A stretch of DNA of 64,000 nt from Ignavibacteriota bacterium (GTDB taxonomy: Bacteria; Bacteroidota; Ignavibacteria; UBA10030; UBA6906). Both the position numbers and the translations under genes were made by a program. The stretch spans positions 256,501-320,500 of the forward strand of contig JADJHP010000002.1 of the NCBI GenBank assembly GCA_016707525.1, given 5' to 3'. Below, in pieces: positions 33,897 to 42,977 of the stretch. The notes beneath the pieces are model-generated. The model was not told the origin of the DNA and did no database searches. It was given only the letters and a program-made list of their open reading frames with translations. Within the stretch, counting starts at the first letter, position 1. Each line of letters begins with the position of its first letter.

Positions 33897-35990
33897 ATGA
33901 AGGAATACACACCCGATCACATTCGCAACGTGAGCCTCATCGGCCATGGCGGGGCCGGTAAAACGATGACCGCCGAAGCACTTCTGTTCTCCGCCGGCGC
34001 TACGACGCGCCTCGGCCGGGTCGAAGAAGGGAATACCGTCTCCGATTACCGCGCCGATGAGATCGAACGCCGCATCTCTGTCAGCAGCTCCCTGCTGAAC
34101 TGCGAATGGAAGGGGAATAAGATCAACATCCTCGATACGCCGGGGTACACCGACTTCACCGGCGACGTGAAGGCCGCCCTCCGGGTGACCGACACCGCGC
34201 TCCTCCTGGTGAAGGCCGTGGAAGGCGTCGAGGTGGGGACCGAGATCGTCTGGCGGTACACGCAGGAGTACCAGAACAGCGTCGTGCTCATCATGAACAA
34301 GCTGGACCAGGAGAACGCGGACTTCGACCGCGTGCTGGCCCAGGCGCGCGAGAACCTCAGCCACGATATCGTGCCGCTGCAGTTCCCGCTGAAGCAGGGA
34401 CTCGGGTTCGACAGCATCGTGGACGTGATCCGCATGAAGGTGCTGAAGTACACCCCGGGCACCAACGGCAAGTTCACCGAAGAAGAGATCCCCGGCAGTG
34501 CCCAGGCCCGCGCCCAGGAATTCCGCCAGCAGGTGCTCGAAGTGATCGCCGAAACGGATGAGAATCTCCTGAACACCTATCTCGAGAAGGGTACGCTCTC
34601 TCCCGAGGAGGTCAAGGCAGGACTCAAGACCGGCATCCGCCAGCGCAAACTCTTCCCCCTCCTCTGCGCATCGTCCACACAGAACATCGGGCTGACCGCC
34701 CTCCTCGATGCCCTCATCGATTTCACCCCGGGCCCGGTGGAGCGCGGAACGGTGGACGCGAAGGAAGGCGACAAGGAAGTGAAGGTCGTGCAGGACCCCG
34801 CCGGGCTGCCGTCCATGTTCGTCTTCAAGGCCGTCTCCGAATCGCACGTCGGCGAACTCTCCCTGTTCCGCGTGTTCAGCGGCACGGTGTCTCCCGGCCT
34901 CGATATGGTCAATGCCCATAACGGGAAGCCGGAACGCCTTGCCCAGCTGTTCGTGATGTCAGGCAAGGACCGCAAAGAGATCGGTCATCTGATGGCAGGC
35001 GATCTCGGTGCGGTGGTGAAGCTCAAGGACACCCACCCGAACGACACGCTGAGCGGCAAGGCGCATCCGATCTCGTATCCGCCGATCGTGTTCCCCGAAT
35101 CCGTCTTCAATATGGCGGTCGTCCCCCGGTCCAAGGGTGACGAGGACAAGATCTCGACCGGCCTGCATGCGATGCACCAGGAGGACCCGACGTTCCAGTT
35201 CCGCGTGGACGGCGAGCTCCATCAGACGATCTGCAGCGGGCAGGGTGAAGTGCACCTGGACATGATGGTGAAGCGGCTGAAGGCGCGCTACAACGTGGAT
35301 GTGGATCTTGTGGAGCCGCGCGTTCCGTACCGTGAGACCATCAAGGCCGTGGTGAAGGATGCCGAGTACAAGCACAAGAAGCAGACGGGTGGACACGGTC
35401 AGTACGGCCATGTGCATCTCCGCATCGAGCCGTTGAAGCGCGGCCAGGGATTCGAGTTCCTGGACGAGATCGTCGGCGGCGTGGTGCCCAACAAGTTCAT
35501 TCCGGCGGTGGAGAAGGGCGTGATCGAGTGCATGAAGGAAGGTGTGGTCGCAGGGTATCCGGTGGTGGATATCCGGGTGGCACTGCACTACGGTTCCTAC
35601 CATGACGTCGATTCGTCCGAAATGGCCTTCAAGCTTGCCGGATCGCAGGCGTTCCGGAAGGGGTTCATGGAAGCCAAGCCGATCCTGCTCGAGCCGATCT
35701 ACAACATCGAGGTGCGCGTCCCCGAGGATGCGATGGGTGATGTGATGGGTGATATCTCCTCGCGGCGCGGCAAGATCGCGGGCATGGATTCGGAGGGCCG
35801 GTATCAGGTCATCCGCGCCACGATCCCGGCGGCGGAGATCCACCGGTATGCGACGGTGCTCCGCTCGATGACGGGCGGGCGCGGCGTGTACCACGCGAGC
35901 ATGTCCCACTACGAAGAAGTGCCGCGTGAACAGGCAGAGAAGGTCATCGCCGCCGCGGAGAAGAACAAGCATAAAGAAGCGGAAGTCTGA
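33897..35990 (+). CDS. EF-G paralogue (FusA2-type translational GTPase)
   Basis: 697 aa with the five EF-G domains. The P-loop is GHGGAGKT rather than the AHIDAGKT of canonical EF-G, and the G3 box is DTPGYTDF instead of DTPGHVDF. The usual catalytic His is therefore Tyr, as in the EF-G2 group (for example Thermus EF-G-2). NKLDQENADF (G4) and the C-terminal QTGGHGQYGHV and GRGVYHASMSHYEEVP motifs are present. It may act in ribosome recycling or stress translation. The ATG at 33897 has GGAGG somewhat far upstream. Confidence 0.85.
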   Translation: MKEYTPDHIRNVSLIGHGGAGKTMTAEALLFSAGATTRLGRVEEGNTVSDYRADEIERRISVSSSLLNCEWKGNKINILDTPGYTDFTGDVKAALRVTDTALLLVKAVEGVEVGTEIVWRYTQEYQNSVVLIMNKLDQENADFDRVLAQARENLSHDIVPLQFPLKQGLGFDSIVDVIRMKVLKYTPGTNGKFTEEEIPGSAQARAQEFRQQVLEVIAETDENLLNTYLEKGTLSPEEVKAGLKTGIRQRKLFPLLCASSTQNIGLTALLDALIDFTPGPVERGTVDAKEGDKEVKVVQDPAGLPSMFVFKAVSESHVGELSLFRVFSGTVSPGLDMVNAHNGKPERLAQLFVMSGKDRKEIGHLMAGDLGAVVKLKDTHPNDTLSGKAHPISYPPIVFPESVFNMAVVPRSKGDEDKISTGLHAMHQEDPTFQFRVDGELHQTICSGQGEVHLDMMVKRLKARYNVDVDLVEPRVPYRETIKAVVKDAEYKHKKQTGGHGQYGHVHLRIEPLKRGQGFEFLDEIVGGVVPNKFIPAVEKGVIECMKEGVVAGYPVVDIRVALHYGSYHDVDSSEMAFKLAGSQAFRKGFMEAKPILLEPIYNIEVRVPEDAMGDVMGDISSRRGKIAGMDSEGRYQVIRATIPAAEIHRYATVLRSMTGGRGVYHASMSHYEEVPREQAEKVIAAAEKNKHKEAEV

Positions 35991-35997
35991 GTCGCCC

Positions 35998-36513
35998 ATG
36001 GATCGGATGTGGTCACCGTGGCGGTCGCAGTACATCGCGTCCTTCAAGAAGAAGCCGGCGAAGAAGCGTTCACGCGCGAGCCTGTTCTCCGCGGCCCTCA
36101 AGGCGAAGGATGACGACCGCCACCTGATCGTGTGGCGCGGGAAACTCTGCTTTGTCATCATGAACCGCTATCCGTACAACAGCGGCCACCTCATGGTTGT
36201 CCCGAACCGGCAGACGGCGGATATCCATTCGCTCACCGGTGAGGAACTTGCCGAGATCATGCAGACCGTCCAGCGCTCGATCCGGGCGCTGGACGATGTC
36301 ATGCATCCCCAGGGGTACAACTTCGGAACGAACATCGGACGGGTGAGTGGGGCGGGCGTTGCCGACCATCTCCACTTCCACGTCGTCCCGCGCTGGAACG
36401 GCGATACGAATTTCATGCCCGTTCTCGCCGATACCAAGGTGATATCCGAGGACATGCGGGATACCCTCAAAAAACTTCGAAAATCCTTCGCAAAGACAGG
36501 TGTTGCCGGTTAA
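35998..36513 (+). CDS. HIT-family hydrolase/phosphorylase
   Basis: 171 aa. The histidine triad is HLHFHVVPRW near the C-terminus. N-terminal MDRMWSPWRSQYI and the SGHLMVVPNRQTADIHSLTGEE segment match the diadenosine tetraphosphate phosphorylase-like HIT group (Rv2613c type). It cleaves Ap4A or similar dinucleotides. The ATG at 35998 lies 7 bp after the EF-G paralogue stop; the pair are probably co-transcribed. Confidence 0.87.
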   Translation: MDRMWSPWRSQYIASFKKKPAKKRSRASLFSAALKAKDDDRHLIVWRGKLCFVIMNRYPYNSGHLMVVPNRQTADIHSLTGEELAEIMQTVQRSIRALDDVMHPQGYNFGTNIGRVSGAGVADHLHFHVVPRWNGDTNFMPVLADTKVISEDMRDTLKKLRKSFAKTGVAG

Positions 36514-36542
36514 ACGACTCTTGTTGCGGGGTGTCTAAAGGT

Positions 36543-37100
36543 ATGGAACAGCTCACGGACCTTGAACTGGTGAATGAGGTGCGGGCGGGCGATCGCCGCG
36601 CGTACACTCAACTCATGAACCGGTACAAGGAGAAGATCTACTGGGTGGCCCGGCGCATGCTGGGGAACCATGCCGATGCCGACGATGTCGTGCAGGAGGC
36701 GTTCCTCAAGGCATTCCTGAACCTGGGTGATTTTCGAGGAGATTCCGGGTTCTATACCTGGCTGTACCGTATCGCGGTGAATCTGTCGCTGAACGCCCTG
36801 CGGAAACGTCATGTGATGGATTACCTCAGGGAAAGCGAGCTGGCACAGAAGGTCTTTCCACCGTCGAAGGAGGATCCGCACAAGGATCTGGAAGCAAAGG
36901 AACTCGAATCACGGATCCAGCAGGCGGTGGCCCGGTTGCCCGATAAGCAACGCGCCGTGTTCGTGCTGCGCTACTATGATGAACTGTCGTACGAAGAGAT
37001 CGCGTTCATCCTGAAGACATCGGTGGGTGGGTTGAAAGCGAATTACTTTCATGCACTGCGGAAAGTCCAGAGGTCGTTGAAACATGCGCTTACGGTTTGA
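36543..37100 (+). CDS. ECF-type RNA polymerase sigma factor (RpoE-like)
   Basis: 185 aa. Region 2 (MNRYKEKIYWVARRMLGNHADADDVVQEAFLKAFLNL) and region 4 (LPDKQRAVFVLRYYDELSYEEIAFILKTSVGGLKANYFHALRKVQRSL) are complete. A charged linker lies between them (about 105-130). Start at ATG 36543 or the in-frame GTG 36531; neither has a textbook ribosome-binding site. The last 17 nt overlap the putative anti-sigma gene, a normal arrangement for coupled control. Confidence 0.9.
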   Translation: MEQLTDLELVNEVRAGDRRAYTQLMNRYKEKIYWVARRMLGNHADADDVVQEAFLKAFLNLGDFRGDSGFYTWLYRIAVNLSLNALRKRHVMDYLRESELAQKVFPPSKEDPHKDLEAKELESRIQQAVARLPDKQRAVFVLRYYDELSYEEIAFILKTSVGGLKANYFHALRKVQRSLKHALTV

Positions 37101-37608
37101 CAAGCGTCAGCCTACCGACGATGAGGAAGAGGCACTCCAGCGTGCGTTACAGGCGGAGGTCGCAGATGATCTGCCGTCACCGGCGCCGCCGGCGGCATAC
37201 TGGCAGAACCTGCCGGTCCGCGTGAATGCGGCCATCGACGATGCAACGAGCGGCAGGGCGCTGTCCCTGAGCTGGGCGGCACGCGTGGCGATACCCGGGA
37301 TCGTGGCGGTGCTCTCCTTCCTGATCGGGCTGTACTATTATGCACCGGACCGGGGTGGCATGGTGCGGTCCTTCCGGGATGTGGCGATGGCCATGCCGCC
37401 GTCGGCCGTGGATTCCCTGTATGTGGCCTCGCTGGCCTCCGGGGACACGGCATTTGTGGGTGGACTTGAAACGGATCTGTTGCGCCTGCCGTCGGACCTG
37501 GCGCGTGAGTATTACGTCGAGAACGGCAGCACATCGACGCTGGTAGAGGACCTCTCCGACCAGGAAGTGCGTGAGGTCCTTGCCGTGCTGAGTTCGAATA
37601 TAAAATAG
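37084..37608 (+). CDS. Putative transmembrane anti-sigma factor
   Basis: 174 aa. A charged cytoplasmic N-terminus (residues 1-60, with a DDEEEALQRALQAEV helix) is followed by one transmembrane helix (about 65-85) and an extracytoplasmic domain of about 85 residues. No zinc-binding HxxxCxxC motif is seen, so it would be a non-ZAS anti-sigma. It is identified mainly by its overlap with the ECF sigma gene and by topology. It is probably released by regulated proteolysis under envelope stress. Confidence 0.65.
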   Translation: MRLRFDKRQPTDDEEEALQRALQAEVADDLPSPAPPAAYWQNLPVRVNAAIDDATSGRALSLSWAARVAIPGIVAVLSFLIGLYYYAPDRGGMVRSFRDVAMAMPPSAVDSLYVASLASGDTAFVGGLETDLLRLPSDLAREYYVENGSTSTLVEDLSDQEVREVLAVLSSNIK

Positions 37609-37622
37609 AGGAGCAAGTAATC

Positions 37623-38099
37623 ATGCGCACTGTGATGATGATCGCACTGGCGCTGGTACTGATGTCCATGCAGGCACAGGCCCAGCCCGGCCGTCCGGGA
37701 GATCCGCGGTTCGAGCGCGTCGAGCAACTGCGCAAAGTGCGGATGATCGACGAACTGGAATTGAAGGAAGAGCAATCCGTACGGTTCTTTGCACGGCTGA
37801 GCGAGTTCGACAAACGCCGCCGCGAGCTGATGCACGAGCGGCATGAGATGCTGAACAAGCTCGAGCAGATGATCAAGGATAACGCCGATGAAAAGGAGCT
37901 GGAAAAGATGTTCCCCGCCCTTGTCGGCATCGACCAGCGGATGGGCGAGGAGAAGGCGAAATTCTTCACGAGCCTCTCGGACGTCCTGACGATACCGCAG
38001 CGAGCGAAGCTCCTGGCGTTCGAGCGGACCTTTGAGAAGGAGTTGCGTGAGGCGGTGCGCGACACCCAACGGCGGCGGATGCGCACGGAGGAGCAATAG
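37623..38099 (+). CDS. Spy/CpxP-like periplasmic stress protein
   Basis: 158 aa. Signal peptide (about 1-21, ending AQAQ). The mature part is almost all helix, rich in E/K/R, with repeated LTxxQ-like spacing and a long coiled coil; RVEQLRKVRMIDELELKEEQSVRFFARLSEF and LTIPQRAKLL resemble Spy/CpxP and heavy-metal-resistance proteins. It would be an exported chaperone-like sensor or effector in the sigma/anti-sigma operon. It ends at a strong terminator. Confidence 0.72.
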   Translation: MRTVMMIALALVLMSMQAQAQPGRPGDPRFERVEQLRKVRMIDELELKEEQSVRFFARLSEFDKRRRELMHERHEMLNKLEQMIKDNADEKELEKMFPALVGIDQRMGEEKAKFFTSLSDVLTIPQRAKLLAFERTFEKELREAVRDTQRRRMRTEEQ

Positions 38100-38126
38100 C
38101 TCTGGTTGCGTTTTATGCGATATTCT

Positions 38127-38160
38127 GGGCACCTGGATCGCCCTCCGGGTGCCCTTTTTT
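38127..38160 (+). terminator. Terminator of the ECF sigma operon
   Basis: GGGCACCTGG (38127-38136) pairs with CCGGGTGCCC (38145-38154), one wobble, 8-nt loop, then six T (38155-38160). A textbook rho-independent terminator. Confidence 0.88.
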
Positions 38161-38578
38161 CATTTTTGGGGAGATTCCCAAATTTGGAGGGACATTCCTA
38201 ATTGTAAAAAACCCCCGATTCACATTGTTGAATATGTCAACAGATGCGACGCACCCTCAAACCCGAACATTGCAATAATCGTGATATTTAGCCTGATTTT
38301 CGGGGTTGGTGAGAATATTTACAATTGCGACCATTCGTAGATGTGTGGCACAGGTGTTGACTAATAAAAGACGATGTACACGGTTTCACCTCCACGTTCA
38401 TTTCCATCTCCCTTCGCATTTGGACCAGCCGAGAAGACTCTGTCCATCGATCCTGCATCATCAGTGTGCTGTACCGTAGGGCGGCTGGAGTAACCGCATG
38501 AAGGGGTGAAGAAAGAGTGTCGGATAGCGTGGATCGGGTCTTCTCATTCAAACTTAACACAACAAGAGAGGTAGCGCC
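38161..38578. promoter_or_regulatory. AT-rich 418-bp spacer upstream of the multiheme cytochrome gene
   Basis: No gene is seen. The first half is AT-rich. It holds a perfect inverted repeat TGTTGA-ATATG-TCAACA (38226-38242), a candidate operator. I could not place a convincing promoter; several TTG and TAT hexamers occur at poor spacings. A GAGAGG lies about 5-6 nt before the cytochrome ATG. Confidence 0.45.
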
Positions 38579-40726
38579 ATGAAGCGTTTGATTCCTGTTT
38601 TCGGCGTGTTACTCATCGTTGCCCTCGTGCTCGCGCCGATGTTCGACGCGACCGCGCAGGTCAAGGTCAAGAAGATCGGCCGGTCGCTGAATCAGATGAC
38701 CCTGCCGGTGAAGGGTTCGCCGGCGCCGGCGTGGAACATCTCCACGGGCCTGCGCGCGGTTGGTACCAAGAGCAGAGCATATTGGACGGTTGATACACTG
38801 GGTTCGGCCCAGGTTGGAACCCCGACCTGGACGCTGGTCACGAAGCCGGCCGGTTCGGCCGCAACGTTGGACAGCGCCAACGGCAAGTGGATCAACAGCG
38901 TGAAGGTTGACACTGTCGGTGAATATATCGTCAGCGCACAGGTCGGTACACAGACCGCCTATGACACCATCTGGGCCAGCACCTACGTGGGCGTTTCCAC
39001 CGATGCGAACGCCGGATGCTTCTGCCATCCGGGTGCCACGACCATCAAGACCGCGTGGGAAAAGTCTGTCCACGGAACGATGTTCTTCCGCTCCATGACC
39101 GGTCACGAAGAGATGGAACGCGGCAAGGGCGCCTATGCCGCCGGTTGCATCAAGTGCCACACCACCGGTTGGGATCCGACCGCTGCCAACAACAACTTCG
39201 GCATCAAGGTGAAGCAGTCCGGTTGGGACACCACCTGGTACAAAGGCCTCGAATCATACGCAGGCGACTACTGGATCACCACGGGCGACAGCTCGAAATG
39301 GAACCTGTTGACGGCGGATGAGAAGAAGCTCGGGAACATCGGCTGCGAATCCTGCCACGGACCGGCCCAGGCCCACGCGACATCGGCCCAGGCGACCCGG
39401 ATCGGCATGTCCAAGTATTCACCGGATATGTGCAACCAGTGCCATGACGGCTCGCGCCGCCACAGCCTCGGGACGTTCTTCCACCAGTCGAAGCACAATG
39501 AAGTTGAGATCGGTGCAGCTGCTGAGGGTGGGCGCGCCAATTGCCAGCCCTGCCACGTCGGCGCCGGTTTGATGTACTACTTCAACAACAACATGGACAC
39601 CACCGGCATCGCCTCGAAGTGGGTCCTGTCGCGCGATGCGATGACCTCCATCAGCTGCCAGGTCTGCCACGATCCGCACGGCAACGACAATGAGTTCGCA
39701 CTGCGTACCATGACGTTGAAGGGCGACTCGCTGAAGGGTGGCTACGTACTTCCGGCACAGTTCCGCTCCAGCACCGGCAACATTTGTATGATCTGCCATG
39801 GCGGCCGCTATGCAGTGAAGGCACGCATCACAAAGACGGCACCGTACTACGGCTGGGCAGACCGCTTCTATCCGCACTACAACACCCAGGGCGAGATGCT
39901 CTTCGGTGCGGGTGCGTATCAGTATGATGACAACAGCTTCACGGGCCTCATGACCCACGCTGGTGTCGAAGGCGGATGCGTTGGCTGCCACATGCAGGAC
40001 CGCAAGAACCGCCTCGATGGCGGCGGGAACATGCTTGCCAACCATTCGTTCAGCATGAGCGACACGCTGTTCGCAGCAGGAGTCTATAAGCCGACCGATG
40101 CGTGCGCTCCGTGCCACGGCGAGATCGAAGATTTCGACGACATCCGCGCCCTGTATGACTACGACCGCGATGGTGCGATCGAAGGCGTGCAGTCGGAGGT
40201 CGATGGTCTGCTTGCAGCACTGAAGGCAAAGCTGCCGCTCGATGCGGTCACGAACATGCCGGTCACGATGCGCAAGGACTCCCTGGCGGTGAAGAACCGT
40301 CCGGACCTCATTCAGAACATCTGGAACTGGTACTTCGTGTACGAAGACCGGTCGAAGGGTGTCCACAACACGAAGTATGCGGTCCGGATCCTGTACAAGG
40401 CTCTCGGCTGGACCCCGCTCGCGGTCGAAGCGACCGACGGCATGCCCACCGAGTTCGGCCTGAACCAGAACTACCCGAACCCCTTCAACCCGACCACCAG
40501 CATCAGCTTCTCGATGCCGAAGGACGGCCACGTGCTCCTGCAGGTGTATGATGTGACAGGTGCACTGGTGAAGACGCTCGTCGATCAGACCATGCGCGCC
40601 GGCAACATGCAGGCGGCGTGGGATGGCACGAACCTCTCCGGTAACAAGGTTGCCAGCGGCGTGTACCTCTATCGCATGGCGGCAGGCGACTTCGTTGCGG
40701 CAAAGAAGATGGTTCTCATGAAGTAA
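38579..40726 (+). CDS. Secreted multiheme c-type cytochrome with a type IX sorting domain
   Basis: 715 aa. Signal peptide (about 1-27). Eight CxxCH heme sites are visible (near residues 190, 255, 284, 321, 360, 403, 467 and 509), plus an earlier CFCH (near 145) that lacks the normal two-residue gap. The N-terminal ~120 residues look like an Ig-type beta domain. The C-terminal ~90 residues carry NQNYPNPFNPTTSISF...VYDVTGALVKTL..., the T9SS sorting module. It would be a cell-surface or extracellular electron-transfer protein. The heme pattern is not one I can assign to a named family. Confidence 0.85.
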   Translation: MKRLIPVFGVLLIVALVLAPMFDATAQVKVKKIGRSLNQMTLPVKGSPAPAWNISTGLRAVGTKSRAYWTVDTLGSAQVGTPTWTLVTKPAGSAATLDSANGKWINSVKVDTVGEYIVSAQVGTQTAYDTIWASTYVGVSTDANAGCFCHPGATTIKTAWEKSVHGTMFFRSMTGHEEMERGKGAYAAGCIKCHTTGWDPTAANNNFGIKVKQSGWDTTWYKGLESYAGDYWITTGDSSKWNLLTADEKKLGNIGCESCHGPAQAHATSAQATRIGMSKYSPDMCNQCHDGSRRHSLGTFFHQSKHNEVEIGAAAEGGRANCQPCHVGAGLMYYFNNNMDTTGIASKWVLSRDAMTSISCQVCHDPHGNDNEFALRTMTLKGDSLKGGYVLPAQFRSSTGNICMICHGGRYAVKARITKTAPYYGWADRFYPHYNTQGEMLFGAGAYQYDDNSFTGLMTHAGVEGGCVGCHMQDRKNRLDGGGNMLANHSFSMSDTLFAAGVYKPTDACAPCHGEIEDFDDIRALYDYDRDGAIEGVQSEVDGLLAALKAKLPLDAVTNMPVTMRKDSLAVKNRPDLIQNIWNWYFVYEDRSKGVHNTKYAVRILYKALGWTPLAVEATDGMPTEFGLNQNYPNPFNPTTSISFSMPKDGHVLLQVYDVTGALVKTLVDQTMRAGNMQAAWDGTNLSGNKVASGVYLYRMAAGDFVAAKKMVLMK

Positions 40727-40755
40727 CCTGAGGCGTTCCGCTCAGGAAGCGATCA

Positions 40756-40797
40756 GGCCGGGGCAGGTGACAGCAGTCGCCTGCCCCGGCCCTTTTT
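40756..40797 (+). terminator. Terminator of the multiheme cytochrome gene
   Basis: A 16-bp stem with one wobble (40756-40771 pairing with 40776-40791), an AGCA loop, then a T-tract (40793-40797). Very stable. It ends 9 bp before the next ATG, so that next gene may depend on read-through or an internal promoter. Confidence 0.88.
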
Positions 40798-40805
40798 GTG
40801 AAAGG

Positions 40806-42920
40806 ATGCCCGTGCTCCGGATCCGGCTTCTGGTCACCCTGTCGCTCTTCGCCGCGGGCGTATTCTCCGCGGACCATCCGCATGCGCGGCAGTGCGGCAC
40901 GCATCCGGTACCGGCAACCCTTCGCGCCGCCAACGGCAACGGCGGGATCTATCTTCCTTCCACCGGCGTGCTGCGTATCCTCCTTGTCTTCGCCAGCTTC
41001 CCTGACGATACCACCTCCCATGCCTACTGGCCCGCGCGCCAGGCGCCGTTGTTCATGAACAACTTCGTCGACCCGGACACGGCCACCCGCTCCACCGATG
41101 CGTTCAATCTCACGAACTACTTCCGCCAGATGTCGCTCGGCACACTGCACGTCATCGGCGATGCCGTGTGGGTGGAATCGAAACACTCCCAGGAAGAGTA
41201 CCGCGCGAGCGGCTCCTACGGCGCTGCCAACATGGCGATCCTCCCCGAATCCGTCGACCCGCTCGTCGATTTTTCACGCTACGACAATTGGACCCGCACC
41301 GGGAACTATACGCACGTCAATGCACCTGACAGCATCGTGGATATGGTGATCATGGTGTGGCGGACGACCATGTGGGGGTATCTCGGTGAGGCATCCCTCG
41401 GCTACAAACCGGCGATCCCCGCCGATGGCAAGCGCATCGCCATGGGCTACCCGGCCTACTATCCCATGCCTGTCGGCTCCGGTGTGACCTGCGAGTACCC
41501 GTATGGCGATGCACCGGTCCGCGTCATGCGCACGATGGTCCATGAGATGAGCCACTGGCTCCTCGGCATCTTCCATCCGTACAATGGCTCCAAACCCGAC
41601 GGTAAGTTCCAGTACTGGGGAATGCTCTGCAACGGCGAGAGGATGTCCGGTTGTGCGAATACCTACGACCGCGAATCCCTCGGATGGATCACCCCCCGCG
41701 TCGTGGAAGCGCCGTCCACGGTCACGCTCGGCGACTTCATCACCACCGGCGATGCAGCGAAGCTCCATCCGCCCGCGGGTGAGCCGGACGAGTACATCTA
41801 TCTCGAGAACCACCAGGGGATCTCGGTGTTCGATGACGTCACGATCGAGCCCCGCGATCGCGGGGTGTGGCTCCTGCATCAGCAGGGGCCGTACATCGAA
41901 TTGGACAATTGCCGGATCCTCCCTTCCGACGGCCTGTGGCAGTGGCGCGCAGCCGGAGCGCCCGCCCCGTGTTTCGGGACGACGGTGCCGGTCTTCACAC
42001 GCGGAACTCCCGACATCTTCCACGGATCATCACATCGGGATCAGATCGCGACACCCTCCAGCCTTGTGAACTGGATGCTTGCGTATCGCAACGGCGCCGG
42101 TGATGTCACCTGCGGTCCGCACTTCGCGGGAGAGGGTTTTCGTGGTGCGTTCGATACCGCGGGAACGCGGGTGTTCTCGCCATGCAGCAACCCTGCTGCG
42201 CTCACGTGGGCCGGGGCTCCTGCAGGTTTCGCGCTCGAGGTCACCGGACAGAGCGGCACGACTGCGACGGTGGCGATCTCCACCGATCCCCTGGCGATCG
42301 CTCCGGCGAAGCGTCATCTGGGCGTGCCGCCCGGGATCGCCCGTGGCCCCGTCCTCTCCCTGGCCTGGGGAACGCAATGGGCGACAGGGCCTCCTCTCGA
42401 GACGGATGTTGTCTGGTCAGAACTTCAACGCCGTGCGGGGCCGGGCGAGACGTGGACCCCGATCTACGCCGGTCCGGCATTCACCTGCAGCGATTCCAGC
42501 GTGATCTATGATACCACGGGAACGATCCCGGTCAGGTTCAGGGTGCGGGTGCGCGATGCTCATGGCCGGTCTTCGGCGTGGTCGGAAGAGCACGTGTCCA
42601 TGGCAACAAGCATGACCCGCGTGATCGACGCCGCTGTCCCGGAAACGGAGGCGTTGTTGTGCAACTACCCCAACCCCTTCAACCCTTCCACGGCGATCGA
42701 GTTTGCGGTGCCGACCGCGGGATGGTCAAGAGTGGAAGTGACAGATGTCCTGGGGAGGATCGTCCGGGAATTGCACAATGCGTACACGCGTGCCGGGAGG
42801 CATCTCCTTCAATGGGATGGAAGGGATGATCGGGGAGTCACCGTGGCCGGAGGGGTCTATTTCTGCCGCCTCTCAGCAGGTCCCATGGTGCTCACACGTG
42901 CCATGCTCTTCGTGAAGTGA
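40806..42920 (+). CDS. Secreted M6-like metalloprotease with a type IX sorting domain
   Basis: 704 aa. Signal peptide (about 1-20). Zinc motif HEMSHWLLGIFH at about residue 245, an HExxH metallopeptidase with a third His 11 residues after the first, one residue longer than the metzincin HExxHxxGxxH. The surrounding layout resembles immune-inhibitor A (M6) proteins. The C-terminal ~90 residues contain NYPNPFNPSTAIEF...VTDVLGRIVREL..., the T9SS signal. AAAGG precedes ATG 40806; the longer frame from 40767 starts inside the terminator. Confidence 0.8.
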   Translation: MPVLRIRLLVTLSLFAAGVFSADHPHARQCGTHPVPATLRAANGNGGIYLPSTGVLRILLVFASFPDDTTSHAYWPARQAPLFMNNFVDPDTATRSTDAFNLTNYFRQMSLGTLHVIGDAVWVESKHSQEEYRASGSYGAANMAILPESVDPLVDFSRYDNWTRTGNYTHVNAPDSIVDMVIMVWRTTMWGYLGEASLGYKPAIPADGKRIAMGYPAYYPMPVGSGVTCEYPYGDAPVRVMRTMVHEMSHWLLGIFHPYNGSKPDGKFQYWGMLCNGERMSGCANTYDRESLGWITPRVVEAPSTVTLGDFITTGDAAKLHPPAGEPDEYIYLENHQGISVFDDVTIEPRDRGVWLLHQQGPYIELDNCRILPSDGLWQWRAAGAPAPCFGTTVPVFTRGTPDIFHGSSHRDQIATPSSLVNWMLAYRNGAGDVTCGPHFAGEGFRGAFDTAGTRVFSPCSNPAALTWAGAPAGFALEVTGQSGTTATVAISTDPLAIAPAKRHLGVPPGIARGPVLSLAWGTQWATGPPLETDVVWSELQRRAGPGETWTPIYAGPAFTCSDSSVIYDTTGTIPVRFRVRVRDAHGRSSAWSEEHVSMATSMTRVIDAAVPETEALLCNYPNPFNPSTAIEFAVPTAGWSRVEVTDVLGRIVRELHNAYTRAGRHLLQWDGRDDRGVTVAGGVYFCRLSAGPMVLTRAMLFVK

Positions 42921-42977
42921 TCCGCCCGGAACCGGTGCCGCACCGGTGATGTTTGAATGGTTGGAGGAACGACACGT

